A stretch of 64,000 bases of DNA, taken from NCBI RefSeq assembly GCF_023101765.2, contig NC_064229.1, positions 10,950,473 through 11,014,472 on the forward strand. The letters run 5' to 3'. The translations under genes and the position numbers were made by a program. The notes under the pieces were generated by a model. The model made no database searches. It saw only the letters and a program-made list of their open reading frames with translations, and was not told the origin of the DNA. Positions 12,701 through 27,700 of this stretch are shown piece by piece. Each line of letters opens with the position of its first letter. Within the stretch, counting starts at the first letter, position 1. The DNA is from Spodoptera frugiperda. Lineage: Eukaryota > Arthropoda > Insecta > Lepidoptera > Noctuidae.

Positions 12701-15700
12701 AAATTTATTTATTCTATCGAAAGAAAGTACAATAGCCGACCCCTCCACCAATTCCTGATGCTTTAGTATGAATAGGTCGAAAGATATGATTGTTTTTCTC
12801 ATTTTTCGTTTTTATTTTTTTATTCATCTAAACCGCCGTAGTAGGTGGTCATTCCTACATCAAAAAATTGCTGATACTTTCTATTATTTGTAGTATTTTT
12901 TCCAAAGCCTAACTCGTTGGTTTCCAGAAGTTATTTGAAATTCAAAATTTTTGATTGATTCAATAAAAACACGATGACACAAAAATCGGGTTCTTACCAC
13001 ACTGTGGGACGGTCCGAAAGTGGGTAGTTTTTGAGATATTCAACATTTTTAAACAACACTACAGAATCGTCAATAGATAAAAAAAACTACTGGTTTGATT
13101 TAGGTTGTTTTAGTTTTCATTACTTGCCAATACATCAATAATTTATTAATACTAATAATGGCAGAAATATCATTCGTTTTAAAATAGCAAGTAAATTCTT
13201 CTCAAATTTTGTTTTGTGTTACTAATTTGGTACTAATAAATATGTATACATTTATTTACACTAAGCATACAAAGTATTAGAAAAACCTTGGTTTATTAGT
13301 TTTCTAGAGATGAATAAATAAAAACTAAAACAACTTAAATCAAAGTCAACATTATTTATTTCAACTAGACCAGGAAGGCACTTTTGAAAGTCAAAAACTA
13401 AAAATCTTAAATCAAACCGTTTTTATTTATTGATGTTTTTTATAATCACTCCGGATAATTTGACCAAAATAAAAAAAATTGAATACCTAAGAAACACGCC
13501 ACTTTCGGAACAGGGACCTCAGGGCTAATTTTGTAGGAAATATTTGTTTTATCACCTCCCGAGAAGAATAGTCCAATTACAAGGCACCCTATATAGTCAG
13601 TCTTTTTCAATATACAGAGGCCTTAGTACGAGTTTATTTTACGTTTAACGTAAACAAAACGGTACGTTCAGTGCTCTGATTGGCTGGCATGATTGAATCA
13701 ACCAATCAAAACGCCGAACGTGCTCTTTACGAGACCACGTTCGTAAAACAAACTCGTACTAAGGGTACAGAACTCTGACTTTAACATAATCTGTAATTAT
13801 TATTTTGAGTTGTCGTGGATTTGTAAAGATTGACCGGATTGATTTTCTTGAAACATTTTGTTTTCGAGCGAAAATATGCTGGTGTTACTACACAAGATAA
13901 TAAATTAATGAAACTGGAGTAGACATTCCGCCTTGTCGAGGCAAGAGGGTTAAGCAATACCGTGTTTTAGCTACTAATGGTATTTTATAAAAAATTGCCA
14001 TTGATTCGTTTGGCCTGCCTTGGCAACAGACTCCAGAACGTCTTGTTTGCCATGTCGCAACAATTAGCAACACTTTGGCCACCAATGTTAGAAATAAAAT
14101 CAAACACATTGGTTCTTTACCTTTTCCTAATTACTTTTTTAGGGATTGGCACTAAGTATTAATCCACACCAGACAACAATAGAAAACACATTGTGTCTGG
14201 TATATATGACAACAATAGAAAACACATTGTATCTTGTGTTAATCCGCGTTCCGGCACACGAAGGGTTATGCAGATTCTAAAAAATGTCAGTATTTTACAT
14301 AAAACAACTGCCGTGTACCCCTTCATAACCCATTATTTGAAGGGTACATGGTGGTGTTTGGTTGGTTGGGGGTGGTGGTGAAATGGTTTGAAAGACATTT
14401 TAACCGTAATGTTACATTGAAAAAGAGTAACCTAGGAGTTTCTTATTCATTTCTCTCTATAGGAATCTTCACATTCGATTTTTAGTACAAGCACCTGACA
14501 GAAATGTAATACAAATTCTACATACACATCACAGACAGATTACAATTTGTAAACCATCGTTTTGATTTTACTGCCCAAACTTCATATACAATTTGTATAC
14601 AAGTACAGTAAAATGGTGAAAGCATGAAAATTAATATTGCTTTAATCGTTACCGTCAAATTTAATGATCTACATAGCTAAACAAATTCAATTGCTACATG
14701 TCTTCTTTGTATTATCGCCCAAAGGGCCGTTTAATTTGGCATGTTCATGAAAATGGAAAATTATTTTCAATTTTTTATATATATTTTTAACTGTCCCACA
14801 CTACGTATTGAATAGTTACTTACTGATTACTTTTTACTTTCTCTTGCCCCACGTTAGGATTTAGTCCTATGCCTTGGGTGCGTTTACCGTATTGAATTTT
14901 TCCTAGTTGTTTTTTATTTTGCTGTCCCCATACACACTTGGAATTTTCTACTGTGTTTGGGTTGAGATTTAAGAATTTAAAATAGTGTTTAATTTTGCAT
15001 GTTTCGAATTGGTACGAGTATTCGTATCGTTACGGATAAATGTGTAGATGTGTGTAGAGACTACACTAGCTACAATCTGGTTAATGAGTATAAATAGCTT
15101 GCTTTGAATTATCTTCTAATATGGTTTAATATTGGTGTATTTGATGATTTAATATCACCGCTACTAGTACCTATTTATCCCTGTGGATCTGAAATAACAT
15201 GGAGATTTGAAGACTTATTCTCATGAAGTTTTTAGTATGGTGCGGTGATTTATAACATGGATGCCGACATTATTCTGACAAGAATTAAAAACGCATGATA
15301 GTTTTATGGGCTCCCCTCAAAATTGATAAGAGAATTTTATGAAATCAATTTTATTGAAGCAATTTGGAGAACGAAGAGAACAATTTCGAAGAACATATTT
15401 TATAGAGAAGATGGCAATTTACAACTAGACGCCAGGACGGGACGCAGGATAGCATTAGTGAATAAAGACCTCGAACATGATTTTAACACAGAACGAGGAA
15501 GGATTGAGGAATCCTTCCTCCTTTTGTGTTGAAATCAATGGCCCAGGATCGATTAACCTGGCGAAAAGCAATTGTGAAAACGGATCTCGAACAGAAATGG
15601 GAAAAGTTAGATAAATAAGGAAGAAATTGAATATTTTTTCAGAAAATCACGGTTTACTCACGTACATTGATGGAGAAAAGCTCGAATTTCGATTTACAGA

Positions 15701-18700
15701 GGGACTGGGTGGGAGGGATTGAATGGGTACTCAACCAGTAGGCTGCGCGAAGTCGCCGCGTCTGCGCACGCTGTTCGTGATGAAGAGTCCCTCTATGACA
15801 TCTGTAATTTTTTCAGGCGTTCCACTATGAACCCTTCGGATAGATACCCCTCAACAACTGTGCTGTCATCTGTGTACCTAAAGGTTTTAAGCAGGTCGTC
15901 GTTGTGCAGCACATGGTGTTGCTGAGAGTACTGACCCCTGAGAAATCCCGGTGTTAACGTTAGCTAAAGAAAGCAACTGATGTTACTGTCTCGATTTTAT
16001 TTGCGAACTGATCCAACGTTACGTGATAAAATTGTCTCTAACACTCCATTCTTGGAAGAAGTCTTGTTTCCTAAGAAATTTTACATATCCCATTCCTCCA
16101 ATGTACACCACATTGTATGGGGTCTTTTTCCAAGAGTGGCAGTAAGACAATCTTGGTGCTATTAGTTTCCAACATAAGTAAATGCTAGCCTTCAGGCGTA
16201 AGGTATCAAGTATACTTTACGTCTAAAGCCACAAAATGAATGTGTCGCTCTATCATCAGCTTTGGATCAAAAGGATTTGTTTGGTCTGTTTCGCTGACGT
16301 TAGTAGCTGCATTCTAATCAAAAGTTTTATATTTCTTGAGATATCTGAATATTTTGTTGATGTAAAATGAAATTGATAAAAATTTTGACACGTAGTCAAA
16401 ATTTGACTAAAAAATTTTGATTACATCAACGAGATATTGTATGCAATTAGTTGTTAAAGTGTATAGTATAATTTTCTTTAAGATGTTCCATGTGGTGTTA
16501 CAATATGGTGCTGTCTATCTTGGATGCTGTGATAGCTGTTTACATCGTTGTCAATTATCTATGACGACGGTGACGATGATTGAATCCTACGTTGAACAAG
16601 TAAGTAGATTATCATTTGCTACTCTGGTAGAATGCCAGAGTAGAATTCCAGCCTGGTTTTTTGAATCAACAGCTTCTACGTGGGTATCAGGGTAGAAGTT
16701 GTCGACTTTAAAAATCGGTCACATCTGTAACATTGGAGCACCATCATACTCGCCAACAACAACGCGTCCTCTTGTGTTCACATTTTGAAAAGACTTGATG
16801 GCATGGATCAACGTCGACCGATGCCATCCGCACACCATCTATGCATTGCATGCATTCGGTAACACCCTAAGGCAAGGTGAGATTTTCAGCAAAATCATGA
16901 TCGGTCGGTGGAAAGCCCGAGGATGAATTGGTAACTACACTATTTTATTAATAATACTTTTATGAAGGTCTGATCTGGTCACGACGGGACATCGACCATG
17001 GCAACTGCTTCAACTTCAAAGCTACTGTATAAGGTATTATGTTTTATTTTTAAAGGTAATAGAATAAGGAACTTTGGAGAGGTTTATGTTTAGCGATGAC
17101 GGGGCCAAAAACCTTTGAATAAATACTTATCAACTTTCATTAGCATACATGTTTATTGCTAAACAAAAACCTCTCTTAGTCCAGACTCCATTTTATTTCT
17201 AGGTGATGGGAAATGGTATGGCAAATATTTAAAAGGAAACAAGTACACTAGTGCTTGTTTTCTTTAACTGTAAATTCGTTGATAATAACAATTATTTGCA
17301 TCACAGGGTATGGCGTATAAGGGCGTACATCATGAAGCAAGTTTTTCTGAAATAAAGTACTACAACATTAAAACCGACTTTCATTTTTATTGGACAAATA
17401 AAGACTACGGAATTGAACACTGGTTTTATTTCTCCTGAAGTCAGTACTGTTTAAAAACCCTACAAAACCTGTACCTTGTAAAAACCTTTACCTTAAAATT
17501 ATTGAAATGAATGATCAAGTTACCTGTAATAACCTTGTTACATACTTTACCTGAGTGACCTGTGGTTCTATGGTTTGGTTCTTGTATCTGTGGTTTTGGG
17601 TAAATAGTGGAATAGTGCGTGCTTTATGACGTATTAAAACTATCATTCTTCAAATAGGGATGGAGCTAGACCGGTGTAGCCCTATCCTTATCGTTGATGT
17701 GATGGTAGACTTCACACGTTATAATACACAGACTCATTCCACGTGTCAAACTCCCAACTCTATTTATTAACTAACGATTTAATGAAACATTAATTCGGTG
17801 TCGATGGAAGGACGAACTTTTACTTATTCCCCGTTAACAGAATAATTAAAATGTTCAAATGACATCAAATTATGGTCTTGGAGACCAGTTACCCTTATGT
17901 TAAAGAAAATGTGAGGTTAATTGGCCCACATGGTTTGATGTCTATGTTCTTCGTATTTACACACAATTAATTACGTTAAAGTGTTTAGGTAATAGGTAGA
18001 GTTGGGTAAAAGGTAATAAGGTAAGTTTTGTTTTAGGTACCAGCAGTGGAGTCTGGAGCAGGAGTCGTCGGAGAGCGAGCTGATTGCCATCCCGGAGACG
18101 AGTGACAAGTCGGATACCACTGTACATGGCAGTACGGCACCGGTGAGCGACGTTTGTCGATTGTTTTTATTTTTTGTGCGGCACCGTAACGTTGTTATGT
18201 CGCAGTGTTGGACAGTCTGTTAATGAAAGTTTCCTTGTGACGACAAACAACTGAACGGTGCCGTTCCGACGTCGCAACGCATTTATCCCTTCCTCGGTGG
18301 TTGCATGTCCGGTACATCGTGTGACTTGCCACAGATTTATCTATGTAAGACGACTTTAGACGACGCAGTGACACCGTTTCGGTGCCGTATCTGTGCCCCC
18401 CGCTCTCAGTCTTCATTGTATTTTTTGCAACAATTTTTGTTTTACTTAAAGGTGGTACTTTACATTCAACCACTTTGTTTTCAGAAGCTCCGTCTGTTTT
18501 ATCTCAGTGCTGAGGATGGTGATGCCAGAATCATAACTAGGTTAAATATGCTTCAACTTTTATTTACCCGAAGTGTACAATGTTTTTCCTTCGTCGTCAC
18601 ATTCTTAAAAGAGTCTTGATCGCCATAGCGTCGTTTTTGCTGTTTCTGATGTTTTTTATTTGATGGGGTATTTAATTTTCTACGCTAGTACTACGGCCTT

Positions 18701-21700
18701 ACTAAGATTATTTAGACGCCACTAACAAACGGTGCAGGAAAACATCGAGATAAACCTAGGTGGTAACCTGGGCTTATAATTCCTAATCACAAGTTTGAAA
18801 TCGCCAACCTGCATTGAGCAAGCGTCTTGTTTAATCTTCTCCCTATGAAAAGAAGCCTTTGGTCAGCAGTGGCAACTTATAGGCTGATGATGATGATGAT
18901 TATTACCGGGCACGTTTCTGACCACTTTCCCAATATTCCAGGGTTCATTCGACGAGCCGTCCCACTACGAGGACCCACCAAAGGTAGAAACGCCCGCCAC
19001 TACAACCGCTTACCCGCCGCTCAGTAAAATCGTAAGAATTAGAATATTACACTTTGTTTTGCATGTTTTTTTGTTATTTATTACTAGGTCTAGTTATCTA
19101 GGTAGTGGCTCAAAGCTTTGCATAGAAATCGTGACGTAACGAGAATTAGTTTAATATATGGGTGATGTGGAAGTAGTAAGACTCGTAAATTAGATAATAT
19201 TAATGCGGCAAGTACAGATGTTCAACTAGTTTCGAGCTCGATTGGAGCCCTTAATCATAATGTTCTCATACAATGTATACAGACTTAATCAAGACAAAGT
19301 TTAATTGTCGGACATTTATTTTTATTTTCTCATTTTGAGCCGATTTTATATCCGTATAGCCAACCCTGGGGTCGCGTTCAGCACACCAACTGTCCACCAG
19401 TTCCTCAGTGTCCATCGGCAGCGACTCGTCGAACCTGTAAGTAAAGTACCACCGTGTATCTACTCCTGGGTCGCTGATGTCTGAAGTTGTGTACTTACTT
19501 GTGAACTACAAGTCGTACATAACTTTACACATTTGTTACTGCAGAATAACTACCACAGAAGATTGTATAATTGATGTGTTATGATTGGCTACCGCCTTTT
19601 TGCTCACCAGATGGCACTAATGTAGCATTAGGTCTTGTTTGTTTAACTGAGTATTCGTCATTAACATATCGTGAATCGTGAGCGTCTATTGCTGCACTAC
19701 GGGCCACTTCTAGCAAATATCGGTTTCCCTCGTACCTGTGACTCCTCTGGTGTTGCAGGTGTCCATGGGCGGCGCTGATCGCTTACCATCAGGTGATCAG
19801 TTTGCTCGTTTGCAACATAAAAAAGATCTCCTCGCTTGCAAACGGATTGAAGATCTCATTTTAAGATTGCATTTTTATAAGAGGGTGCTACTGTCCAGTC
19901 TCTTTTATATGTATTCTTATGATACCGGTGGAAAAAAAGGTGTTGTTAATTGTATTCTACAGTACGTCTCCGGACTGTTCGATATTAAACTATTGGAAAT
20001 TCTCTGGTGAGCAAAATAGCGCTATTTGTCTTGTGTTATTTGGCATCTGGAGAATGTGTTTCGATTTGTTTTTTAATATAGAAAGTCAACACCTATGAGC
20101 GGTCAGTCAGTGGAGATCTGGCCCGATCAGATCCATCAGCAGACGTCTCCACGAGCCAAGATATTGGGCAAACAGAAGAGAATCATTGGTATGTTACTTT
20201 TTAATTACATTAAGGTGTGTCCAAACATAGCGCGGCAATCAAGCGCGGCTGCCGCGCGCGGCTTGCTGCGCTATGTTTGGACGACTGCCGTGCGCGGCAA
20301 CCGTGAGCTACCTGCCGCGCACGACGTTCGCCGCGAACGGTGTTAGTGTCGCCGCACACGGGCCACACGCGACAGCCACAAGCGCCGCGACAAGAGGCAA
20401 GAAACAGCCACAAAAGTAGCTGAAGCGCGCGACATCCACTTGTGGTCGATGGTCGACACTTGCGGTCGGGATTGTACCTCTGATATAAATATTTCTATAT
20501 CCATATTTATCTACCTATATGAACCACAGACTACGTGCGTGCGTTATCGTTGGCTCCAACAGGTTTACTGAGGCAAGGGAGAGGGGGCGCGGAATCGCGC
20601 GTACCGCGCACAGTGGCGTGTGGCGGCTTTTTGTGTCAACGTTTAGTCGCCGGTGCGGGCCACAAGAAGCAAACTGCGACGATTTGTGATTTGCGTGTGG
20701 TAGTTGATTTCGTAATAGATCCCTTCCAGATTCTTTGTCCTTTGTTGAAAGAGTGGCCGCATCCAACACTGCCTTTCTTTTATTCCTTCTTCTACGTAAT
20801 TTTCGAATAATAAGCATAGCGACATTACACGCTGCGGGTCTGCGGACGGCGAGCAAGGGTAGCTCGCCGCCCGACCAGAACCAGACCCGTGCGTACGGCG
20901 CGTCGCGTTCCGCGCGCGCCTCAAAGAGCCAGACCACCACAGATGGGGCCCAGTAGGGCTGATGCCTGATCCGGAGCTGCGGACAACGTAAAAGGTTACC
21001 GGGGCTCCGGCTCAAAGCAGGATACGGAACGGGGTGGTTTTTAGTCAGTAAGAGTCTGACACTCCCTCCCGAGTCACCCAAGGCGGGAGAAGCCATTGGA
21101 TGTTTTTCCCCCTCAAAAAAAAAACACGCGGCCGCTTTCATTGTAGTTTGAATACGAAATAAAGAGCGCGGCGTGTCTCGGATATGCCGCGCAGCACTGC
21201 CGCGCAGAAGGTTTAAACTAGTCGCGCGGCAAATTTGTGTCCCGCGAATGCCGCGCGTAGCTGCCGCGCACTTTGCCGCGCCGTGTTTGGACACACCTTT
21301 ATAATAACGGTTTGCTCTGTTTTACGAGGTTATTCGATTAATTTCAAGCCACACTAGGGGCTCATAGCGATGAGCAGCGTTGTGCGGAGAACGACAACCG
21401 TCAACACCTTATATTCTTGTTGAGGTCTTATAGTGAGAAAATAACCTTGAGAGTTTTGTAATGTGTCTTAGTGGGCAGTAGCACATCTCCGGACACGGCG
21501 CCCTCGTCCAATGGCGACGGCCAGTTCGGACAGTGGCCACACGCACGCTCTCCTCCACAGCATCACATCAAGAGCCCAGGTAAGCTCTAGAAAATAAAAC
21601 CTTATTTACTGTCGTGATAAAGTTCAAAATTATGTGTATATCAAACTGTTGTCTCACTAAAATTTCTTAGTTCTCAGTTTTAACTTTACAGTGGCCAGCC

Positions 21701-24700
21701 GGTCAAAGTAATATACAATTTCTTCATTCGATTTTCAACTTAATACCAAATTAATAAAGTAGAAAATCTAACGAAGTTTGTCAGAAAGGAATAGGTTGAC
21801 TTGCTGGTCACTGTACCTTGTCGTTCGAAACTATACCTTATTTGCTTGTAGCTAAGAACGTAGGCTATGCGTACGCGTCGCCGGAGTCTCCTCTATCCAA
21901 GATGGAGGTCGCTTGGAACGCGCCTCCTCCTACAATGCAGCAACACTCACACCAGCCCTTCCATATACCACCACCTGAACGGTATGTACACTCATGAGTA
22001 CCTGTTTTTAATAATAATATCAAGCGTTCAAGAGAGAATTAAATAATTGTTGTTGCGGGGATCATCCTACATACATAGGTACCACGTTTTAGTTGAACTG
22101 CGTTTAAATTTGCCACCAGGTCAGGAGTGCAAGTGATCTTTTAGGTCTATGACCAACTACATATTTACTCAATTTAGTAAAATTTTGATTGCTAATATTA
22201 TTGCAAATATATTCCATTGACGAGTCACGCAAAAACCTCGGCGCTTGTTACTTTCGATTATAAAAAAGTTTAAAGAAATAAAGAGAGATTCATTTGTCAG
22301 TTACAATGGTAATTAATGTCTCATACATTCTGTTGCATCGCTGTACAAGTATTAGACTTATTTTCTACTTATAATTAATATAACAATGTTCTGGTCATTG
22401 AGAAAATCTTTTAACTGTTTAACTTAATACTATGTTTTTCTTTCGAAGTTAAGGTTAAAATGGCTGTCAAATATATATACCAGTACTATGCGTATTCTGT
22501 ACAGGTTGCTACCAATCGGTCCCAAGCCCAACAAGGAGCAGTATCCAGTGTTCAACGCCCTAGTGGACCGAGTCAGGGAGGCGTTGAGTTTACCACCAGG
22601 TAACCTATATCAATTTCATTTATAGACGCCTTGTGTTCTCAATCACTTCAAAGTTTACTGGACATGTTCGATGTAAGCATAATTCAATATGTCTCTTGTA
22701 TACATATATTTACTGACTAACGTTAAATAAAAATTGCCATTGGTGATTGGCGCGCATCTTTAATTTTTGTTGTGTCCAGATGATTCAACAGACAACACTG
22801 GATCGTCTCGGTCTGACGGCGATGCTACTCCCACCCCCACACCCACCAGCAGGCCTCACGAATTGAACAAGAAATCCTCTGAAAGTACCAGGTAAGTAAT
22901 TATTTCCTTTCTTCACTATCAAAAATCTCCAGATCGACCTTGGTAGACATTTGACAGAAATTGAATTTAAACATTTTGGGTATAGGTTAACTTATTGACT
23001 AGCACATAAAGCTCCCCTTAATCTGTCACTGCAATAGACCTTCAATAATATTACAGAACGTTTAAGTTGTGATTTTATTGTATTCAGGCGGTCTCATAAT
23101 CTGAGTAAAAATTGAATAATCTATGTTATACAGGTCACCGCGTCGCTTAGCCAGACAAGTGGCGCAAACTGGATCGCCGCCACATCAACATACTACTGGT
23201 ACTAATATTGTATTATTATAGTTTGTTCCCTATTTTTACATTAAGGTAAGTATTATTGCATAGCGGGTGTGTTTGTTGCAGACTGTGGTGGTTGTGGAGG
23301 CTGCGGCGGGTGGTGGGAGGGGGAGTCCCGCGCTGGGAAGCGGGCTGCGCATGCGCACGCTGCGCCACATCGACCGGACCATGAACTCTGCTACCGCTGT
23401 ATGTACACATTCTGTACAGTTGTCATAATGTGGTGTGCTTATCACATAACTCATACTTATTGTGGGATGATGTAGGTGCGGAGTGTGGCACTGCGGTGGA
23501 ACAGTACAGCGACGAGGAGTTGGGGCTGTGCATCATAGTGCTGGCCACCTTCGTGCACAGGGAGCCGGCCGCCGCCGCCGCCATGTTGCCTGCGCTACTG
23601 CATAATGTCAGCAGGTACTGTTTTACAACTACATGTCAGCTTTCTGAGGCGAGAAAACATCAAATGTCTCATCCTACCAGGAGTGAGGCGAAAGGGAGTG
23701 TCAGCAGACTCTTGTTGACTAAAAACCACCCAGTTCTTATTCCTGCTGCAAATCGGAGCCCTTTAATTTCTTTGATTGAACTTAACCTAACGGATAAATC
23801 AAACTCAAACACATATGCCATTGCCATACTATTTCATAGTAAACAAATTCTATATAATAAAAATCCATTGCTGTTTGTTAGTCCCGCTAAAACTCAAGAT
23901 CGGCTAGCCCGATTTGGTTTGGTCTTGAATTAAGTCTTCGGCTGGAGTCTGACAGTCCAGGGAGCCAGGTTCCCCTCCTAAAGGTAAAAACTTTGAAGCG
24001 GTACAAAGTCTGCTGGGTCAGTTAGTACAAAATAACATACACTATAACCCCCGGCAGAGTGGTCCAGCTGGGCAACTACTCGTGGCAGGCGGAGACCAAC
24101 ACGCGCCTCCCCGGCAGCGCCGTGTTCGTGGCGCACCAGTTCCTGCGCTGCGTGCTGCACCAGCTCGCGCCCAACAACGTCTTCCTGCAGATCTTCCTGC
24201 AGCGGACGCCAGGTACCACTCCATCATTATCATATTGCCTCCCCGGCAGCGCCGTGTTCGTGGCGCACCAGTTCCTGCGCTGCGTGCTGCACCAGCTCGC
24301 GCCCAACAACGTCTTCCTGCAGATCTTCCTGCAGCGGACGCCAGGTACCACTCCATCATTATCATATTGCCTCCCCGGCAGCGCCGTGTTCGTGGCGCAC
24401 CAGTTCCTGCGCTGCGTGCTGCACCAGCTCGCGCCCAACAACGTCTTCCTGCAGATCTTCCTGCAGCGGACGCCAGGTACCACTCCATCATTATCATATT
24501 GCCTCCCCGGCAGCGCCGTGTTCGTGGCGCACCAGTTCCTGCGCTGCGTGCTGCACCAGCTCGCGCCCAACAACGTCTTCCTGCAGATCTTCCTGCAGCG
24601 GACGCCAGGTACTACACCTGCATTTTTTTTATAATCTATATGTTCACGCTTAACCGCTATCTCACCTGATGGGAAGCGACGATGCGGTCGACCGGATGGA

Positions 24701-27700
24701 ACCAGCGCTTACCAGAAGTAACAGACTATTCACTCTTGACTTAAAGATTCCAGGGTTGTAGCTTTCAGGAAACACAGACTCCCCCTAGGGAATTCTATCC
24801 CCATCCCCATATAGCCCGAACAACAATTCTTAAATTCATAACTCCTAAAAAGTCGGTAACGCACTTGTAAAGCTTCTGGTGTTTCAAGTGTCCATGGGCG
24901 GCGGCGATTGCTCATCTGGCATCCTAGTTACATATACTCTTATATTACGTACATAGATTTTTAACATAAATATTGAACATCCCAAACAGAGAAGCAACGG
25001 CAGATGTTCTTCAAGAGCATTGCGCAGGCGTTCGTGGACTTCAACGAGTTGTATCCATGCGGGCCGCTACAGCTGGTCGTGGAGCATCTCAATTCCAAGA
25101 AGACTTTACCCGTCGATGTGAGTTATTTATTTATATAGACGGTTATTTTAAGAACATAAAAGAAGTTGCAGATCTGTATTACGTACTAACATCATAAACA
25201 ATAACTTTTAATATATGAGAAGTAACTTTTGGTGAATGCAATGGACATATTTTTGTTTGATATTTTAACAACTTGTTAGAAACTTTTTCAGTGTTGAGTA
25301 TTGGCTAATTTTACTTCGACTCAGTATGAATGCTATGGCTGACTATTAGACTTGACTCAGTATTTTACATAGGTCGACTTGAAATTATTTTGTGTAATTG
25401 CATATTTCGTAACTAATGAGTATTATTGTGATTCATCGGAAGTATTCGCGATAAGGTTTAAATAATACTGGGTACCCGTATGGTGTAGCAAATGGGCGTG
25501 ATAGCGGGCAACATCGCGATGTACCTGGAGTGCCTGGCGCCCGAGGCGCTGGGCCCGCTGGGCGCGTGCGCGGCGCTGGTGGGTGCGCTGGACGCGCTGC
25601 TGCGGGCCGCGGCGCTGCTGCTGCACCAGCTCGACGACGTGCTGCCGCTGCTGCGCGCCGCCACCGCCGCGCTGCGCATCCCCGCCGCCGCGCAGCACAA
25701 GGTACCACGCACTTATATATAGGGTTTATTTAATATTGTTTCTAAGGTAGCTCAAATTGTCTCACAACAGGATTATGTGTGGATATGCGTCACGCTCACA
25801 CTCAGAATAAATACACCATACTGCAGCCGACTTTTATTTTATACTGCTTCTCAGTTAGCTACAATTGTCTTATGATACAGGATTATAGGTATATGGTACG
25901 CATCACGCTCAGACTCAGAGTAAATAAATAAAATCTTTATTCATAAATCAAAAGTGTCTTAAGAATAATTTATCTCACTAATGTCCGAATACTCAAACGC
26001 TACTCAAAACTAGTTCTGTCCCTATCAATTCTTTATAAAATGACAGAGATAGCACGATATTTAAGTACAACTTAAAATTGAGTAGCGTTTGAGTATTCGG
26101 GCGTAAGTTTGATGCCTGCATTAGGACAATAATAATATAATACGCGGATCTCAAGAAGAATGAATTCGTGCGAGAATAAAACCCATGTCATGATGCACAG
26201 CAGCCACTCAGATCGTCGAGCTACAACATCACCATAAAGTAGTGTAAGCTGGTTAATCGCCCACTACCATGCATGCTCACGGATGCAAGAGGGGGTTTAA
26301 TCAACTTGAACTGCTTTACAAACATCTTAGTCGACGCGTTTGTTACAACAGACCATCCAACGATTGGAAGCAACGTTGTTAAAACTTGAAGCTGCCGTCT
26401 TTAAAGGAAGATCTTTGTCTAGCAGAAAATGTCTGTCTAATGATGATGACAAAACTATTGGAACGTCAAGATACCTAAATCGGTCACATAAAGAAATTGA
26501 AATATTCATTGAAGAGTACGGATTCGTGTAAAGAAGAAAGAGCAAGATACATATACAAAAAATGTGCTTCTATCTACATAAAAAAACCAGAGCCTGTAGC
26601 CAGATGCCACTTTAGAGCTTTTATGAAGATGACACTAAAAAGTGTCAAAATTAGCAATGTATGGGTATTGCACTGACTAGTGTCAAAATTAGCGATGTAT
26701 CCAATGGGGATTATACTGATAAGTGTCAAAATTTACGTCATTTCCATATAATTTAGTTTTCTACTCTCTTTGTAAACAAGCTATAAATGGCATTTGGCTA
26801 TAGGCTCAGTTTATTCTAAAAAACTGTATCAATAGAAACGTTTATACTTCTAAAAGCCTTGAACCCTCAAACTAACCCCTTTCTCCATCCACAGAGCATC
26901 CTGGAACCAATAACGAAGATCATAAGCTACGGAGTACAGAACTTCGTGCTGAAACTATCGGTGATATCGGAGCTGAGCGTGGTGTGTACCCGCGTGTTCA
27001 GCCGCGACAGGGACAAGCTGCTGGTCTGCAGGGTGCTGGTCTACGAGCTGGTGCAGGCGCTGCGGACCAAGACCACCATACCTGATGATAACCTGTTTAT
27101 ACTCATACAGTTTGTGCTGCAAGGTGAGTGTGTTTGTCGTTGTTTTTTTTTTATATAGTCTTAAAGGATAATCTCTTTTTATTTTATCAACAAATTCCAC
27201 GCGGTTTCACCCGCTCTGCTTGGTTCCTATTGGTTATAGCGTGATGTTTTATAGCCTATAGCCTTCATTGATAAATGCTCTATACAAAAAGAATTATTCA
27301 AATCGGTCCAGTAGTTTCGGAGATTAGCGCGTTCAAACAAACAAACAATCAAACTCTTCAGCTTTATAATATTAGTATAGATTTCAGAATTTATTACAAA
27401 AGAATAAACCTGATAATTATTTATTTTTGTATGAAATATCTCGTGTCATGTTAAATTAATTATCTTTCGAGCTGCGAAAGGGGCTCATAATTATTTGCAA
27501 ACAGCATTGCGCGATAAACCACTCGATAAGTCAGTTGCAATCAATAGCAAAAATTCTATAAGCTATCTATAAAGCTGAAGAAACCAATGACTAAAGTGAA
27601 GCTACCTTATCTTCCTCCAAGGCCACGGCTGCCGCCTAGTGCTTCCACCGCAGCTATCTGGTGGGGAACTGGCCAGCACCTGTATGGACGCCCGGGAGAT

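Noticed and set aside
15323..15532. Possible retroelement C-terminus ([17 protein letters not shown])
   Set aside because: Only a faint resemblance, short, no flanking domain; left as unassigned.
20515..21294. 259-codon minus-strand ORF inside the Harbinger-like element
   Set aside because: No transposase motif (no DDE region seen); it runs across the nested retroposon and the TIR region, so it is fortuitous.
24042..24573. Antisense ORFs of 150-165 codons over the exon-23 array
   Set aside because: Shadow frames of a GC-rich repeat; no family resemblance.
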